Part shown: positions 23,410 through 36,171 of the stretch, one piece after another | How the letters are laid out: every line of letters begins with the position of its first letter | How positions within the stretch are numbered: the first letter of the stretch is position 1 | Assembly: GCA_020726505.1 (NCBI GenBank) | Contig: JAHLEZ010000011.1 | Location: forward strand, 1,860,001 to 1,924,000 | Length of the DNA stretch: 64,000 nt | Origin: Leptodontidium sp. MPI-SDFR-AT-0119 | Taxonomy: Eukaryota > Ascomycota > Leotiomycetes > Helotiales > Leptodontidiaceae | Reading direction: 5' to 3' | Notes under the pieces: generated by a model | Told to the model about the DNA's origin: nothing | Databases searched by the model: none | The model's input: only the letters and a program-made list of their open reading frames with translations | Translations under genes and position numbers: made by a program

Positions 23410-26001
23410 CAGGCCCCTGCACCATTTCCCCCGACTCATCCTCCACAAAAGCAACTCATCTGAACGAACTGCCCTTTCTTTTCCTGGATCAAAGCAGAGT
23501 CCAATCGACTCGAGTCCAGTCGAGTCCAGTCGAATCAAGAGCTCTCTTTTCTCCCATCCACTCCCCTCCCACCCCATCATCCATGGCGGCGGCGTCGTCA
23601 CTTGTCCCGGTGTGCAAGCCCATACCGACGGAAACAGAAACAGAGGAGAGCGCAGAGCGCAGAGCCTCAAGGTCGTGTCAAGGGCAAAAGTGCACATGCC
23701 GTGTGATAGGAGGTCCAGACCGACTGCGAGGTTCTGCCAATGGTTGCACGAACAAGGAGGGGGCAGGGCAGGGCAAGGCAGGGCAGTAGCCAGGCCGCTT
23801 GGGAGACCGCAACCCAAACACCACCACTTGAACACCCGCCGTGCTCAGGGGTCAGGGGTAGCTAGCTGCATAATATGCTATGCAATCCTGGCACTGCGCT
23901 GCTGCTTGTGGTGGTTGTGCTGTTGAAGTGAAGTGATGTGAGGTGAGTTGTGGAGCGAGCTGCGCCTCTGTGGCCGTGGCAGGTGGATGATGAAGGGGTT
24001 ACACAGAGAAGAAGGAGGGGTGGGAATTGCCCATTGAGTGCAAGGGCAGCGGCAGGCAAAGGGCATCTCATCATTCGCTCGGCACGCTACGATAATAAGT
24101 ACACAGTAAGTAGGGTCGGTTGGTAGTGCTCAGTATGGTTAAAAGTCAGTTCGCACCCATGGTTCGCTGAACGGTTTGAGTTTGGGCTGGATTATGGGGT
24201 AGGATCGATGCATGGATCGATCGTCGGGCATACTTGTATGCACAGTTCAGAACAGCAGCTTTTGCTGTCTTTTCCCTGGTCCGGAGACAATATCATGTCT
24301 CAGTCTCAGGCAAAGATGCGGAGATACAGACCATAGAGAGAGCATTGACTCGTCACTCTTCCACCCACTATCACCCTAGAAGCTACAATCTCCAGCTCCA
24401 AGCTTCAAATGGCATCATTTACCGTCGCTTGTCACTTATCAGGCCACTGGCAAACGAGACTCGGGCCTGGGATTGCTTCTAGCTCCCTTCTTCCAGCGAT
24501 CCTCATCCCGCACTTTAGTGCACCCACTCTGTAATTTGTACAACACAGCAAGGCGTCCCAGGCAGATTTCCCCTTGAGTTTTTCCCGCTACCTGCCTATT
24601 GTTGTCTGTCATAGGGCAATTGGATGATTCATGTCTAGTTGCTGTGTGTGTACATGTATGGGAGTTTTGATTATGAAATCTGGGAATTGTAGAACCGAGA
24701 CTGAGCGTTGGAATGATGAAGGTGGAAAATGCACTTCTGCCCCTCAGCACCACACGCCATTCCATTCCCCGTCCACCTCCTCCGTATCCTCTTCCTCTTC
24801 ATCGCCAAGTCAATCGTCTATCTCCCTTGCCGCCCGGAAGATGGCCGCGACTTCCATACTTTCAATTCTATTTTCATCGTCCTCTTTCTGTAGTAAACCC
24901 CTCTTAACTTTTCTTTTTCTCTTTCCCACTCCCTGACTCCAGTCTCATGTTAGGAAAAGATCACCTCCAATATCATCAGCCCCCAATACTTTCTCCCCAT
25001 TTCCCAGACGCACCCATCTCCATCCGGGCATGCACCACCCACCATCCCATCCCACAGCGGCTGGGGTCACATTCCAGGCTTTCCTCGCTCTCGCAGAGCC
25101 TCAGTTTCTACGCTATTGGAAGATCAGATCAGATCAGCTACGCTATCCATCCCATCTCATTCCCGCTTCGCTGGTTTTACAGCGCCTATTCATTCCATAT
25201 CAATTTTCATCAGCCTTTATCCATCCCACCATCCGATCTATAATATCCATTTTAAGATTCTGCAGCTATGCTGTAATTGTGTGCCGGAATCGAAGACCTA
25301 ACAGTAGAACGAACTACCGGGTACACGAACTCGGTCGGTCCTGGCTTATTTATTGGCTTGTTGGCGTTTTGCGAATTCTGTCTCTTTGACCTCGACCGGT
25401 GAAGAATCGCTTGCTCTCTCACCACTCCCGTAATTTAGTACGTAAATAACACATGATCGAATCAAATGTAATAAAACCAGCCCCAAACGAATAAACGATT
25501 CACATCGTACACGTGTACCATTCCAGAATGCCCTTTTCCTTCCTCCCCTCCTTTAGTTCGACCTCCTCGATATTGCAAGTCCGCCTCACTCGCTACCAAC
25601 CCTCAAGCTCCTCCTCTCCCTTCTCCCTCCAAGCAGCTGGGCGTGGGCGTGGGCGGAGCCCCACCACCACTGCCGCCAAAAATTAATCCGCACCGCGACC
25701 GCACCGCACCGCACCGTACTTAATCCAAATCCAAATCCAACTTAAAAGATCCCCAAGAGAGAGCCCAACCACTCCAGCTCACCGAACAAGCTGCCTCGAG
25801 TAGTGGTGTGTGGGCGCACCATCTCATTCGCTAGACGCGAACGCCCGCCTGCGGTGAAGGGGAGGGGCTGCGTGGCTGGGGGATGGGAGCCAGTTTGACT
25901 CGGTGTCTGGTTTTGGGTTAGTGGGGTTTTCTTGAGGTGGTTTGGGTTTGGGGGTTGGGTTTTTGGATTTGGGTGTTTGTGTTTGATGTGAGGTTTGAGG
26001 A

Positions 26002-26028
26002 GGGGGGAAGGGGAGGGGAGGTGGTGGG
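26002..26028 (+). other. G-quadruplex-like motif
   Basis: Four runs of three or more G separated by loops of 1-7 nt (GGGGGG-AA-GGGG-A-GGGG-AGGTGGT-GGG). This fits the usual G4 pattern, about 620 nt downstream of the right-hand gap boundary at the C2H2 3' end; folding is untested. Confidence 0.5.
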
Positions 26029-26645
26029 TGGTCAGCTGCGGCTGAAATGTCACTCTTCATGATTTATCCTTTCTTGTTGTTCAGTTGGGTTGGGAAGTTA
26101 GGTTAGATTGCGTTGCGTTGAGTGCAGTGAGTCAGTCAGTTGACTGGAATGTGGTGTGATGTTGTGATGCTACGCTGGAGATTTCAATCTTCCATCCTCC
26201 TTCATCGTCGGCACTTTATAGAAAAGCTGAAAAGTGGTTCATCATATCCATTATTGCGATTTGGTAGTAGAGGTAGAAGTACAGTATAGTGCTCAAATCA
26301 ACTCAAAACAAAACAAAACGCTGTGAAAGTCGTTCCAAACAGTAGCAAAGTCAAGTGGTATTCCTTCCCATCCTCCAGCGCCGCCCAACCTCTTTTTATA
26401 TTCCTTCAAATACCCCACCCATCCATCGCGCGAGCGAGAGAGATTAAACATTTTTTGGTACAGTACAAGCATTGAAAAAACCGTAAGAAATCATTATAAG
26501 CCATCATCATAAGAAATCAAAAAGAATTGTCGGAATCAAGAATGGAAGAGATCGTGAAAACATGATCGAACATGTATACTATCATTGCACCATTAGACGG
26601 CAGAAAGCGATAGAGACGTAAAAACTGCGCGAGGATTAAGATATC

Positions 26646-29600
26646 CTAGAGTTGTCCAGTTGGTGGAAGAGCAGGTGTCTTGTCAGTGATGCGAACGGTT
26701 TCCTTGGGGCAAGCTTCACAGAAGCGGTGGGAGTCGGTGCAGGTGGTGCAGCTTTGATAGAACCTGATGTTGTATGGTTCCTGACACTGGCACTGTTCCG
26801 ATGTTATTTTCAGTGATTGTACTTTGATGTTTCGTTGAGGATTTGGACTTACGCAATATACTCTTGTCTCGTAGTCTTTGTAACTCCTGGGCTTCTTGGC
26901 GGGTCGGGGAGTTTGAGTTTCTGCTTCATCGCTGGCAGGTCTTTTGAGTTTAGGAGCATCTTCCTCGAGAACGATAGGACTGGCGGCCGTTTGGCCTTCA
27001 GAAGCAGGTGAACTCCCATTTCCAGACGACGACGTCTCAGCTTCATCCTTGGATTTGGATCCAGAGCCAGAACCAGAGCCAAGCGGGAATGGAATCACAA
27101 CATCTCCTTTGGGTTTATCACTATCCACCGGAATCCAATCCTGGATACTCTGTTTAGGAAACGGAGCGCGTCCCATGAAATGATCATCGATATGATCGAA
27201 ACGCTCAGTCCAGGCTTCTAGACCTTTCTTCTTGAGATCAACGAGTTCCTTGCAGAAACCACACCAGAACCTGGCTTGACAGTTACGGCCAATGCGACAG
27301 GCGTCGATCTTCTTCTTGACGAGCTCGGGCTCGGTTATCGAGTGCTCTTTCTTGAGATGCTCCTGGAAGGTTTGACGACGGTAGCATGCTTTGGCGCAGG
27401 CGCCGCCTTCGGGACGCTCTTCGTCGCAACGCCAAGTCTCGAGGTGGAAGTGTTGGGAGTTCTCATGACGTTTCCAGTCGTTCTTGCTGCCGAAGTCTTT
27501 GTTACATGCTATGAATGTACAGCCGTACGGCCGCTCGTGGCGCTTCATGTGTTTCCTGACTTCTGTTAGCCATGAAGAGATACAGAAACAAAAGCATACT
27601 TCAACTCGCAAGGACGGCCTCTGAACTTATGGCACGTTCCACAGGTGACCTGGTGCTCACTCTTGTTACTTGCAGCAGACCCAAGATTCTGGACCTTGGG
27701 AGAAGCATGCGTCGGATCTTTGGAAACAGTATAGCCCAAATTTCGGATGATATTCAGAACTTCCTCGGCCTTCTTCTGGGCTTCCAAATCCTTGGAAACA
27801 TCCTTAGACGGGCTGTCTGCAAGTTTAATAGGGTCATGAGCTCTGGAGTTTGACATCGCCGCGATCGGACTAGCGGTGGAAGAGATTTTCCCATTAGGCA
27901 GACTGCTCCGCTTCGATTCCTGATTCCGGACACGCTCCGTGGATGCATCAGACACATTGGCTCCAGCCAATGCCTTTTGGATCACTTCTGTCAGGGTAGC
28001 ATCTGTGGCTGAGACAGTTTGCCTCGGTGCCTTACCTTGGGGGCTGATTCTTGATGACAAGTGTGGTATTGCCTGTTCAGTCTTCTTCAGAGAGGGATCA
28101 ACATTGTTGGTGGATAGAAGATTGCCCAACATCATCCTATTCTCAGGGATCTGAGCGGGAATTCGGAAAACTTCTACAGGTTGGACGGTTGTTGGTAGAG
28201 ACCCCTCGGATTGAGGGGACTTCTCCTCTGGTGAAGGGGCCTTGCTCCCATAGGAACCAGATTGGGGTCCACTAGATGGGATGAAATCCTGGGAACGATC
28301 CATGATCTCTGGGTACTGGTTCCAATTTTGGTCCTTCCCATGACTTGAATGGCTATCCTGCACTGGACGTGCTAATCGGGTTGCTTCCAGATGTGGATGG
28401 GGTTGCAGAGAAGCTTCTAGTTCCAGAGTGATACCCGTTCTCTCCCAAAATTCAGCGCTATCTCTAGTTAGTACCGTCGAGTATAATACTTGCCACTATC
28501 CGGCGTCACATACCGTCTTATCATATCATCAAACGCATCATCGGTCCTGAGGTGGCTCGCATGAACTCTTTTCAGATGACTCCTAAAATTGTCAAGACGT
28601 GGCCACGCTTTGTCCTTTGATTTACATCCTGGAACATGACACCGGAACTTCTTGGTAGATTCATTCTCCGGAATGGCTGCAGGGTGCTTGCTTTTGGTAT
28701 GCCTTTCCAGGTCGTTTCTAGTACTGAATCCTTCCGTTCGTAAACAACCAGGAACTTCACAGACATATGGCTTCCTATGCCGAAAATCGTGCTTCCTGTA
28801 CCTCATTAGCGTTGATCATATGTCCTAGTTCGAGTGTCGTACTTCAACTCTGACTGTGTCTTGACCGGTTTGTGGCAAGTGGGGCAAGTGAGACCAGGTG
28901 ATTCCGATGGATGGGATGTTGGTGGGTTCCATGTACCACTTGTTCTGCTGTCACGTTGTTGCAATACCTCATTATATCCTTGGAAAGATGATTGAAAGTC
29001 CGGAACTGGTCCAGCCATGCTATGACTATCTGGGTCTCTGTCATGGACATCCGCACTGAAAACCGAGGTATTTCCAACACTGCGGCGAGTGCCATATCCA
29101 GAATCGGAGTGAGGGACTCCAAAGTGGAAATTCGTATCCGATGGGTTTTGCTGGCGATACTGACCTGAGTATGACACGTTTCGACTACCTGTCTGCTTGG
29201 GCAGCAAACGATCATCTACGACAGACTCTGTGCCAACCTTGGGGAAAGGGGCCCAAGGTCCGTCATTAGCTGAGTACCAATTCACCAACGGATTTTCAGA
29301 CGGTCCACGGTTTTGCCCATCACTCTGAGTTGTTGACATCCTGGGCATGCTTGATCCTCCATACGGTATGTCTCCAAAACCTGGGGATGGAAATGCCGAC
29401 TCCCACGTCATGGATCCGGAAACCGAAACGGATGGATTCGGTAATGTCCTGGACAAATTCAAATCAATCTCCACGGGTTGTGGAGGATAATCCGATGAGG
29501 GAGGTCCCATATCCCTTTGGTACATGTGCCCTGGGTCTGTCGAGTTGATGGAAGCCAGTGGAGGGATGAACTAAACAACAATGTTCATCAGAACAGAAAC

Positions 29601-29682
29601 AATAAAATAATACATGCAAGACTTGAAAAATCTGTCATACTGAGGGATTGCCACTGCGGTGGTAATTCGATTGGCTTGCCAT
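26646..29682 (-). CDS. Large C2H2 zinc-finger protein, 919 aa, duplicated finger module
   Basis: Six exons on the minus strand: 29682-29641, 29570-28843, 28795-28514, 28457-27600, 27555-26853 and 26792-26646; all phases agree. The N-terminal third is Ser/Pro/Gly-rich. A first module has CPTCHKPVKTQSELK, then KHDFRHRKPYVCEVPGC, a finger with STRNDLERHTKSKH, and CHVPGCKSK..NFRSHLKRVH. A linker of about 280 residues follows. A second module has CGTCHKFRGRPCELK, then KHMKRHERPYGCTFIAC and SKNDWKRHENSQH. In both modules an intron interrupts the same ELK-K codon after two bases, so they look like an internal duplication. A Ser/Lys-rich tail and a Cys-rich C-terminus (CQCQEPYN..CTTC..CEAC) end the protein. 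Probably nuclear; target unknown. The last intron is a multiple of three, so its retention would not shift the frame. Confidence 0.85.
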
Positions 29683-31900
29683 GGTGCCTGGAATGCGTTA
29701 GCTAGGACAATACATCGGATCGTCAAGAATGCTCAAACCGGTGCTATTTTCCACAATCAATCAATCAATCAATCAATCTACTGCTCAATCACGACTCGGC
29801 GACTTTTCGGACGACCGCGAACTCCAGGAGGTTTCTGCAGCAGTGGGGCTTAAGAAGAGCTGGTTATTTGCCCATGAGCCGTGGACTTGAGAACTTCGTC
29901 GCCGTTTGACAGTCTCTACACGCACTGGGCGACAGTGAGATCGTGATTCCGCTGGATTTGGAGGTGCAGGAAAATTCTGGTTCGCAGAGACACGGACGAC
30001 GGCGACAAGGCAGACTTTGAGCTATATTGCGGACGATGTTGTGTGTCTCCTTCGTTGAGGGGCTGGGCTGGGCTGGGCTCGGATGGGTTGGGTTGGCTGG
30101 CGGCGCTGCTGACCAGGATTTCGGTGAGCAAGTTGGGCGAAGCCCTGACTTGGATGATCCGCCTACTGATTGGAGGATATGAAAGCAACGCGGCAGCGGA
30201 ACAGAGCAGCGGTCAAGTCATCGAATCAAGGGAAGAGGAGAGACGACGGAAATGCGCGTGTACAAGAACAGCATGACAGAAATTTGTATGAGAGATTTAT
30301 CTGTGTGCGGTGAAGAGAGGAGAGATGCACCAAAGCAGCGTGGGTTGGTTGGGTTGGGTTGAGTGACAGAAAACTTGAGGGATGAGGGATGAGTGAGGCG
30401 TGCGACGACGCCCTGCCCTTCCCCTGCCCGCGCCCGAGCCCAAGAAAGTGAGGCGTGCAACCGATGAAATAGGCAACAGGACAGGCTCATCTCCTCTTCC
30501 CCTGACATGCTTCACCGCAGAATCATCCCGTGTCAAAGAGAGCGACGTGAGCATCGTCAACTTCGACCTGCTGCTTGTGTCTTGAGCCTCCGTGATGCAT
30601 GGATACGCCCGGTTGAACTGAGTACATGTGAGGTGATTATGAGATAAGAAGGAGAAAGAGGGAAAGAAGTGGAAAACAGGATCGATGTTTCCTTTTGGCT
30701 GCGTCGCCAGCAGCTGAGATTGGGGGCTAAAGCCTCATAGAAGAAGCCTCGTGAATTTCACGTGGATATCACGAGGACTTGGCTTTATTCGGCCAATCCA
30801 TAGATCTTCATATTTTTTGTATGTGATTTTGCTATTCAGTTGCCTGCTTCTTTCCAACAGAGATCCGGCGGATAAGAAGAAGTAAGAGCAGGAATAGAGG
30901 CTAGTAATATATGTGCTACCACATCTTTCTATGCCTAGCATTGGGTTGTTTGAACTCCTCTGCACATTCAGCCAGCCCGCGAACATCCATCGAGCCAACT
31001 CCTGCTTAGAACTTGCTTCTCCAAGCCAACCACTTTCTTATACTTATCCATTCTTGCTTGATGCCTTCAAGCTTTTCATACCCTAAAAACACACAACTCT
31101 ATTATGCGACCTTCAGGTCAAGGGAAGCAGTGGCAACTGTCCATGCATCTAGAACCCACAGAACAAACAAACATCAGACCAGAATGATGCAAGCTCGTAA
31201 TACAGAACGCATGTCAAACTCTTTTCGTGAGACATCGTATTGGGTGGTATCACAACTGTGCAAGTGCATAGCCATGATCTAGGTTGTACAGCAGCGGGGA
31301 CGTACTGTATCTCGGCTTCTACTTTATGCGAACTGATACAGGAACTGGAAGGAGAAATCCTTCGCGATACCGATCAGGCGGGAATGGGGTGACTTGGTCT
31401 ATTTGAGAGAACTGGGCCTTGAATCTTTACTATCGACTTGGAGATGAATGAAATGGGAACGAAGCATTTGTAGCATAGGATGGAGCCCCTTCTCTCTTGG
31501 AATATGCAAAGAAAACAAGAGAGGATTTGAAGACACCGCCGAGGCTAAAAAATTCAGAAGCTGAACAATTTGAACTTAAAATACAGTAGTCAAGCCACAG
31601 CAGTGTTGACTCTCTGTCTGACTGACCTGGTTGAGCAATAGCATGGAGTCTTGTAATGCCCGCAAGAACTTTGAAGTGAAGCTTTGTTGACTTTTCGTTA
31701 TCGATTGCAGGGATCCTCGATTGTCGCCTCAGGCTTCAGTCGGGTCCTCGAATTGAAAGCTCCGACTGACCTCATGAACAAAGTCAAGAAGTTATCCAGA
31801 AATCCTCCAGCAAGACAACCATCAATTGAGCTCTGTCAACAAAGATTCTTGCCTTCATCCATGGAGCGATTTAGTGAATACATGTAAGACAACCATTAAC
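29683..31900. other. Intergenic region, 2.2 kb
   Basis: Shared upstream region of the divergent 919-aa C2H2 gene and the MGR3-like gene. Contains an (AATC)6 tract and GGGTTGGGTTG-like patches near 30070 and 30340. No supported gene. Confidence 0.5.
29755..29778. repeat. (AATC)6 microsatellite
   Basis: Six perfect AATC units about 75 bp upstream of the C2H2 start. Confidence 0.9.
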
Positions 31901-33311
31901 ATGTTCACACCAAGATTCAGAAGCGCTCTCCGCCCGGCAGCGCAATGTCTCCAACAACAGCGTAAAGAAGCTATGCGCCAGAACTGTCTCTCGGACCAGA
32001 TGCGACAGCGCAGATATAAATCGTCACGGCCATTCTGGAGAGCATCAAAGCAGCTATTCAAAGCCTATCCATTCTCCGTATCCGGTGCTGTGTTCTTGTA
32101 CGTACCGCAACAGCCCTTCTCAACATCCACTTACCACTGAACGACCACTTGCTGATTAGTTTTCTTGTTAATACAGTATATTCTTTGGAGCTGGAACTCT
32201 CCTGTACTCGAATTACATCTACCATAATTACATCATTGGCGCCTTTCACAAATACCCCGAGCCCGTAGCGAAGCAACTCCGCAAAGCCCTCTACTACACC
32301 AATATCTCACTCGAGCCCAAGAACGCCGTGAAATACTACCGCGAGGCCCTGCGAGTCGCAGACGAAGTCGGGATGGATCCTTTTTCCGACGAGATCATCG
32401 GTGTGAAGATCCAGATAGCGGCGCTTATGGAAAAGGTGCAGCAGTACCAGAAGGCGATTGGCATCTTGGAGATTGTAAAGGCGGATAATATGAAATGGGT
32501 GGATAAGTTTGGGAGTGTTAAGGGGAATGAGGGGAGGAGGACGAGGATTCTGGGGAAGACGGTAGGTGTTAGTGTCAAGCTTGGGGAGCTATATGCGAAT
32601 GAGTTTGTGTTGGAGAAAGAGAACGCTGAGGAGAGGTTGGTTTGGGCAGTGGAGACTGTGTTAAAGGAGCAGCAGAGGAGGGAGAAGGAGGGGGTTAAAG
32701 AGGGAGAGGGGGAGTGGTTAAGTGCTGAGGAGATTGGTGGGAGTTTTGAAGGTTTGTTTACTTCCTTCGACGATTGGAAACATGAAGTTGGGAGGCTAAC
32801 TGAGAATAGCACTCGCACAGCATTACGAGGAAAAGAACCAGCATTATCTCGCTGCCCCTCTATTCCTTCAAGCTTTGACACAATCACCACCTGCGAGTTG
32901 TCATACCGCAGTACTGAGTAAGCCATTCCCCCAAAACCATTCTACCAGTTCCAGTCCAATCCATACTAACAGTACCCAGTGAACAACCTCTCCATCTCCC
33001 TTGCTCAACAACTCCCTCCCACCGACACACCTGCAGCCTCCAGGCCGGCATTAATACAAAACGCCCGCCTCTGGGCCGAGAAAGCGATAGCAGTAGCAGC
33101 TAAAATCACGCCTCCAGATCGGAACGACGAATGCGATGTTGGCTGTGCAGTAGCAACGCATAATTTGGGAGAGTTTGCCGAGATGGATGGGAATATCAAG
33201 GAGGCGAGGAAGAGGTTTGAGGAGGCGAAGGCTTTGGCTAAAGCTATTGGGTTTCAAGATGGAGTGGATAATGCTGAGTTAGCATTGAAGAGAGTCGAAG
33301 AAAAAGTGTAA
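31901..33311 (+). CDS. MGR3-like mitochondrial TPR protein
   Basis: 403-aa protein from four exons: 31901-32097, 32177-32751, 32810-32917 and 32980-33311, all in phase. The N-terminus is Arg/Gln-rich without acidic residues (MFTPRFRSALRPAAQ), as in a mitochondrial presequence. A single membrane helix follows at about residues 57-75 (FSVSGAVFFIFFGAGTLLY). The rest is TPR-type helices (KALYYTNISLEPKNAVKYY; AKRFEEAKALAKAI-like repeats). This layout matches fungal homologues of Mgr3, an inner-membrane adaptor of the i-AAA protease. The family-level call rests on architecture and the motif, not on a search. An ordinary housekeeping-type gene with no lesion. Confidence 0.78.
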
Positions 33312-33972
33312 TGTGATGGTGGTAAGATGTACACTAGGTATGAGTAATGACAGAACTTCCGCACACAACTAGAGACGAGCTTGGTTGATTCCAAGTTTAT
33401 GGGCTTCGTGAAGATCCATTGCTGGAGTGGCGTAGGAAAATGGTAAGTACACGCCTCTATTGTTCACAATAAAGTTGCAAGGGACTGATATTTGTTACGT
33501 AGCTCCTGTCTATTCTATCTATACTGGGAATATTCAACTGTGCTTCAAAGATACTCCGTTGCTATCAGGTTTTTCGTACTGCCTTGCTCTTAAAGTCGTT
33601 TATGTCTAACCCCCAATCTAGATATATTGTTGACTCTTAGTCCTTACTCTGCTGCTGTCCACCTTCGACAAAGACATAACATGTGCTGTCTGCTTCCGCA
33701 TATTTAACTAAATAATCCTTCACATTGCATTAATTGCCACCCTACCATCAGTGACGGTCCTTTCAAAGCTGAATTCGAAGTTCGCTTCACCCCTGAGCTT
33801 GTGGTGGTTCAATATCAACATGTCGCTCAGCTTTGCCTACTTTCACTGTCAATATTCACCGGCTGTCACCTTCACCTCGCTTCAAGCGACAATTTAAAAT
33901 CTACTTGCAACTTAAGAACTTGTTTCTTCTTTCGAACTTGAACAACAACAGGAGACGTCGAGATCCACAATC
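33312..33972. other. Intergenic region
   Basis: About 660 bp of 3' flank and promoter; nothing recognised. Confidence 0.5.
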
Positions 33973-35012
33973 ATGGACAACATGATGTCGCAACAAGACC
34001 AAGGACAGGAGTATGCACAACCGCAGCCACAGCAGAACAGCCCGCAAGGCTCGATATCTCCCGCCAACGGCGACGAGAAGGCTACCACGGGGGCAGAAGT
34101 CGAGTATCAGACTCAGCAATTGTGGTACTGGGTTGAGATCGCAAAGGTAAGTTTTCATTTCTATTCTCTCCTGACCATACTCCCTTGGGCTACCACTCAT
34201 TCAAAACCGATTTCCACACAACTCATCCGCCCAAAGAAACATCCTACTAACAAACCAATCCAAACGCAGCCCTTCGCATTCCACAACTCCAACCTCCCAC
34301 TCGCTACCGCCTCCCATCTCTCAGAAATCTACCTCTCCAGACTCCCACCCACCAACGACATCCTCCCCACCGCGCACACAGCCATAACCCTCACCCTCCT
34401 CTCAACATCCCATCTCCTCCTCCGATACCTAATCCTCGGCGTCCTCTTCCCCCTTCTCCGCCAATGGTCAACCAACCCCACCTTCCACGCCTTCATAACC
34501 CACTGCACGCGCGCTCAACGCCTCGCCTTCTGGCGCGAGAAAGCCCTCACCACCCCCGGAGTCCTAGATCGGTATCTCGAAGTCCTCGACACGATGCTCG
34601 ATCGCAAATGGGTGTACCGCGGCGACGACAGGGGAGATATGGCAGCTAGAGACTTGAGAAGCAAGATGCAGTTGTACCTGCTTTGGAAGTTCGTGCTAAG
34701 TGCTGATGAGGTGTTTATGGAGTTGGTTATGAGGTTGGATTATGAGCCTTATAATAGGGAGCGGTTTCATGAGGTGTATTATCCTGCTGTAAGTTTGTCA
34801 CTCTCACTCTTGCAAGTTGGGTTTTGGAGGGGGGTTGGAGTGGACGGTGCTAATGTGTGTTTGGAAAGATGCTGCCGAAGATGATGGCGATCAACCGTGA
34901 TCCGAGTATCGTCCCTTTTCTCGTTGAACCGCGGCAGTGGCCTTCTAAGTCGCTTGTGGAGGAGGAGGTTTTGAATCGGTGCTTGGCGTTGATTGGACGA
35001 AGATTGGAGTGA
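33973..35012 (+). CDS. Conserved-looking hypothetical protein, 278 aa
   Basis: Three exons: 33973-34146, 34270-34788 and 34869-35012, with in-phase junctions. The Gln/Pro-rich N-terminus (QQDQGQEYAQPQPQQ) is followed by LWYWVEIAKPFAFHNSNLPL, and then a mainly helical region with WREKALTTPGVLDRYLEVL and DYEPYNRERFHEVYYP. There is a moderately hydrophobic stretch (HLLLRYLILGVLFPLL). I do not recognise a domain. Exon bodies are C-rich and then G-rich, as seen in other intact genes here. The gene is probably real because three exons join without stops; its function is unknown. Confidence 0.65.
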
Positions 35013-36171
35013 TTTAGAGGATATAGGGTTCTGTTAGTGCGTGATCATGGTGGGCATTAAAGCAGTGCATCAGGGTGTGCTAGACTCAACCGTACTGAAG
35101 AGAAAATCGGAAAGGGGGTTTGTTTACTTACCACTCGCCAAATAAGACTTCCAAACAATTATCGAATCCCATCTCAATACATCGATGGGTTCTCCCTCAT
35201 GGCTCCCCTAGTAGGGTCGAAAATGGCTCCTTGTATCTTCTTCACCTAGAATAGTGTTCCTCGTGATTATATATCTATTTTTTTCTTCTTTTTTTTTTTT
35301 TTTGAATATGACGGACGCAGAGGGGCGGCGAGTTTCATTGCTGCGATACCTCTGGGTCTGAATTCTATTTCTAGTCCTAGTTTGAAATCTTAAGTTCTAT
35401 ATTCGTTCCCTGCGATGGGGTTAAAAGATATCCCAGTGAAGGAAGTTTGTGGAGTGTTCCCTTTTAGCCAAGACAATAGCTTGTACTTTAAATTCATTTC
35501 GGCAACTGTGAATAGTCACCCATGAGTATGCTGAGTAGATCGCATGTAAGACACCATACTAGGGTTCTTGAAGGGCAAAAGGATTAAGATGCAAGATCAG
35601 AGGTAATATCGATGATAGACGAACAGAATACTAAAAAGAAACTGCTGGATGAGGATTTCTTTGGTTCTCTTTCTACCCGATAAGTATCTTTGGTTACGGT
35701 TTGCAGTAGTCCTTCAGTCGAGCGAAAAACTTGGTCTTGACTGAAGAGCTGCACCTCTGAGTTTCTCATCTCACAACGAGAACTGATCTGTTAAGACACT
35801 TCAGTCTCCGATGACAGAAAAGGGGAGTGCATTTAAAGTTCAAGTCTACTAGTACGGGTAGCGGACCGCTCCCGACTTTAGCTCCAGGGCAGAATTACCC
35901 CACATACCCCACTCCCCCTTTCTAATACACCCCATAGTGAGCATTTCCTTTTGACTTTAAGACGAGAGAACCATCTTGTACTACACACAAGAGTATTTGT
36001 AGACACTTAATACGTGCTATAAGACTACTTCTCACATACCTGTTCAGCACTCACAAGAGAGTGCTGCCAGATCACTGTTGACTTTTACGAAAATCTCGCT
36101 TGCATTTGAATAAGTCACGCTATCTAGTTGAAAAGCACAGCGCTATCATCATCTCACTCTCAAGACTGTTG
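35013..36171. other. Intergenic region, 1.2 kb
   Basis: 3' flanks of two convergent genes. Includes a T-rich tract near 35280. No gene is supported. Confidence 0.5.

Larger units (their letters stand above)
22776..26645. other. Gene-free region, 3.9 kb, with simple repeats
   Basis: Upstream of the 598-aa C2H2 gene and downstream of the 919-aa one. Rich in pyrimidine tracts, (AGTC)n near 23387 and a G-run cluster near 26002. Open frames here are low-complexity Pro/Ser/Gly translations of such tracts, not genes. A long 5' leader of the C2H2 gene may occupy its left part. Confidence 0.5.

Noticed and set aside
24234..25389. Several overlapping plus-strand frames of 60-120 codons
   Set aside because: Ser/Pro/Ile-rich translations of CT-rich DNA in all frames, the mark of non-coding sequence.
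25742..26060. Pro/His/Asn-rich minus-strand open frames
   Set aside because: Translation of a pyrimidine-rich low-complexity tract; no domain, no splice structure.
32336..32926. 196-codon minus-strand open frame
   Set aside because: Exact antisense shadow of the MGR3-like exon 2.
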